This document shows positions 11,733 to 13,180 of a stretch of DNA of 13,180 nt, in pieces (within the stretch, counting starts at the first letter, position 1; every line of letters starts with the position of its first letter). The notes below the pieces were generated by a model, which worked only from the letters and a program-made list of their open reading frames with translations, did not search any database and was not told where the DNA came from. A program made the translations under genes and the position numbers. Source of the DNA: an uncultured Acetatifactor sp. (GTDB lineage: Bacteria > Bacillota > Clostridia > Lachnospirales > Lachnospiraceae); NCBI GenBank assembly GCA_910584435.1, contig CAJUAP010000087.1, positions 1-13,180 of the forward strand. Reading direction: 5' to 3'.

Positions 11733-12959
11733 ATGATAAAACAGATAGAAGGCGGTGTGACCGCGGCAAAGGGATTTATGGCAGCAGGTGTGGAAGCGGG
11801 AGTGAAATACAAGAACCGTAAGGATATGGCAATGGTGTACAGCACCATGCCCTGTGTGGCGGCAGGTACTTTTACCAGCAATGTGGTAAAAGCGGCGCCG
11901 GTACTGTGGGATAAGAAAATAGTGGAAGAGTCTCCTTATGTACAGGCGGTGGTGGTCAATTCCGGCATTGCCAATGCCTGCACCGGCAAGCAGGGCATGG
12001 ATTGCTGTGCGGCAGAGAGCAGGTGTGCGGGGGAACTGCTGGGGATACCGGAAGAAGCCGTACTGGTGGCATCCACGGGCGTCATTGGAATGCAGATGCC
12101 TGTGGACAGACTTCAGGAAGGTATCCGGAAACTGGTGCAGGAGAAGTCGGACAGCCTGGCAGCAGGTCTGGAGGCAGCACAGGCAATCATGACTACGGAT
12201 ACATTACCAAAACAGATTGCAGTGGAAGTGACAATCGGCGGCAGGACAGTGACCTTAGGCGGTATGTGCAAGGGTTCCGGCATGATTCATCCCAATATGT
12301 GCACCATGCTGGGATTTCTGACCACGGATGTGTGCATTTCAAAGGAGATGCTTCAGAAGGCGCTGCGTGCGGATGTGGTGGATTCTTTCAATATGATATC
12401 CGTGGACGGCGACACCAGCACCAATGACACCCTTCTGGTATTGGCGAACGGTTTGGCCGGGAATGAGAAGATTACTGCGGAAGGTGAGGATTACGATACA
12501 TTCTGTGAAGCGCTGCATTTTGTCACAACTTATCTGGCGAGAAAAATGGCGGGGGATGGAGAGGGCGCGACTGCTCTGATTGAGGCGAAGGTCATAGGGG
12601 CCGCATGTAAGGAAGATGCCAGGATTCTGGCCAAATCCGTTATCTGTTCTTCACTGACCAAAGCTGCCGTGTTCGGCCATGATGCGAATTTCGGCAGGAT
12701 TCTCTGTGCCCTTGGGTATTCCGGCGTACAGTTTGACCCGGATCAGGTGGATCTCTATTTCCAGGGCAAAAACGGTAAAATGCATATTTTCGGCGATGGT
12801 ACAGCTTGCGATTACAGTGAAGAGGAAGCCACCCGGATTCTCTCGGAGCCGGAAGTTACCATTCTTGCAGATATGCATATGGGGGATGGGGAAGCTGTCG
12901 CCTGGGGATGCGATTTAAGCTATGATTATGTGAAGATTAATGCGGATTATAGAAGTTAG
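11733..12959 (+). CDS. argJ: glutamate N-acetyltransferase / ornithine acetyltransferase
   Basis: Moves the acetyl group from N-acetylornithine to glutamate, closing the acetyl cycle of ornithine synthesis; some members also use acetyl-CoA, which cannot be judged here. 408 residues, normal for ArgJ. Landmarks are TSNVVKAAPV at 48-57, NSGIANACTG at 76-85, ASTGVIG at 113-119 and the self-cleavage region KGSGMIHPNMCTML at 180-193. The precursor is cut before Thr191, which becomes the N-terminal nucleophile of the beta chain. The residue before it is Cys190, where Ala is more usual. GDGEGAT, a conserved substrate-binding patch, is near residue 275. TAGGAG is well placed before the ATG. It lies about 160 bp behind the acetyltransferase gene. 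Confidence 0.97.
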   Translation: MIKQIEGGVTAAKGFMAAGVEAGVKYKNRKDMAMVYSTMPCVAAGTFTSNVVKAAPVLWDKKIVEESPYVQAVVVNSGIANACTGKQGMDCCAAESRCAGELLGIPEEAVLVASTGVIGMQMPVDRLQEGIRKLVQEKSDSLAAGLEAAQAIMTTDTLPKQIAVEVTIGGRTVTLGGMCKGSGMIHPNMCTMLGFLTTDVCISKEMLQKALRADVVDSFNMISVDGDTSTNDTLLVLANGLAGNEKITAEGEDYDTFCEALHFVTTYLARKMAGDGEGATALIEAKVIGAACKEDARILAKSVICSSLTKAAVFGHDANFGRILCALGYSGVQFDPDQVDLYFQGKNGKMHIFGDGTACDYSEEEATRILSEPEVTILADMHMGDGEAVAWGCDLSYDYVKINADYRS

Positions 12960-12994
12960 TGTGAAGGAAATGAAGAATGAAATGTGAAAGGAAG

Positions 12995-13021
12995 TTGCTG
13001 TGAACGGAGTGAACAGTAACG
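12995..13021. repeat. 27-bp dispersed repeat, copy 2
   Basis: Same element as 4416-4442 with three substitutions. The core is GTGAAC-GGA-GTGAAC, and its right end AACAGTAACG also occurs in the argC leader at 9702-9711. It sits directly before the AAAGGA ribosome site of argB. Confidence 0.7.
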
Positions 13022-13037
13022 AAAGGAACGGATTACC

Positions 13038-13180
13038 ATGGAAAAAGATATGGAAAAGGTATTGCAGAAGGCGGAGGTGCTGATAGAAGCGCTTCCCTAC
13101 ATTCAGCGTTTTAACCGCAAAATTATTGTGGTGAAATACGGCGGCAGCGCCATGAGCAATGAGGAACTGCAGAAGAATGT
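13038..13180 (+). CDS. argB: acetylglutamate kinase (N-terminal part)
   Basis: Partial gene cut by the right edge after 47 codons. The start MEKDMEKVLQKAEVLIEALP, then PYIQRFNRKIIVVKYGGSAM, is typical of ArgB: an N-terminal helix, then the first strand of the amino-acid-kinase fold with the KYGGSAM phosphate-binding motif at about 34-40. ArgB phosphorylates N-acetylglutamate, the committed step, and is often feedback-inhibited by arginine. The extra N-terminal helix seen here is the part that mediates hexamer formation in arginine-sensitive enzymes, so inhibition is possible but unproven from this fragment. AAAGGA precedes the ATG. It follows argJ by about 80 bp, in the same operon. Confidence 0.93.
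   Translation, partial: MEKDMEKVLQKAEVLIEALPYIQRFNRKIIVVKYGGSAMSNEELQKN

Noticed and set aside
11576..11821. 81-codon frame starting GTG 11576, reading MDVRVVKADYGTG twice
   Set aside because: It runs out of frame deep into argJ, has no ribosome site, and does not correspond to the frame of the argC leader. The repetition reflects the DNA repeat.

Overview
The window looks like chromosomal DNA of a gut-type Lachnospiraceae/Clostridia bacterium. This is an inference from moderate GC content, strong AGGAGG-type ribosome sites, an Rpn-family PD-(D/E)XK protein of the kind common in that family, a YtrA-type GntR/ABC cluster, and an arginine operon in the order argC-(GNAT)-argJ-argB.

Layout. On the minus strand, positions 1-2102 hold the start of a DUF1294 membrane protein, argG (argininosuccinate synthase) and a small unrecognised protein. 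A row of ARG-box-like sites lies between the last two. At 2114-2408 there are two tandem 117-bp palindromic repeats and a third copy with an internal deletion. Next come an alkyltransferase-like (MGMT-fold) protein on the plus strand with a clear terminator, and an Rpn-type nuclease on the minus strand with a consensus promoter and a structured leader. From 4450 a perfect TTGACA-17-TATAAT promoter with nested inverted repeats drives a GntR/YtrA regulator, followed by two membrane proteins, an ABC ATPase with eroded motifs and a large putative lipoprotein. Two 102-bp copies of a MITE-like element with perfect 9-bp terminal inverted repeats sit inside this cluster; one supplies the last codons and stop of the ATPase. 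Positions 9013-9540 are a scar region: palindromic iterons, a frameshifted C-terminal remnant of a PD-(D/E)XK/AAA-type protein, and a degraded MITE copy.

From 9548 to the right edge lies the arginine biosynthesis operon: three ARG-box-like sites, a promoter, a long leader, argC, a YpeA-like GNAT acetyltransferase, argJ and the start of argB. ArgB phosphorylates N-acetylglutamate, ArgC reduces the phosphate, and ArgJ recycles the acetyl group from acetylornithine. ArgG, encoded separately but apparently under the same ARG-box control, acts later on citrulline.

The most unusual signal is a pair of diverged modules of about 145 bp, one directly in front of argC and one directly in front of argJ. 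Each consists of a direct repeat ending in AACTGG, a long hairpin built on GATGGATTT and its complement, and a second copy of the direct repeat ending just before the ribosome site. In the argC copy the module is also an open frame of 51 codons whose TGA overlaps the argC ATG. Whether this is an RNA regulator, a coupled leader peptide or a mobile palindromic repeat cannot be decided from the sequence alone.
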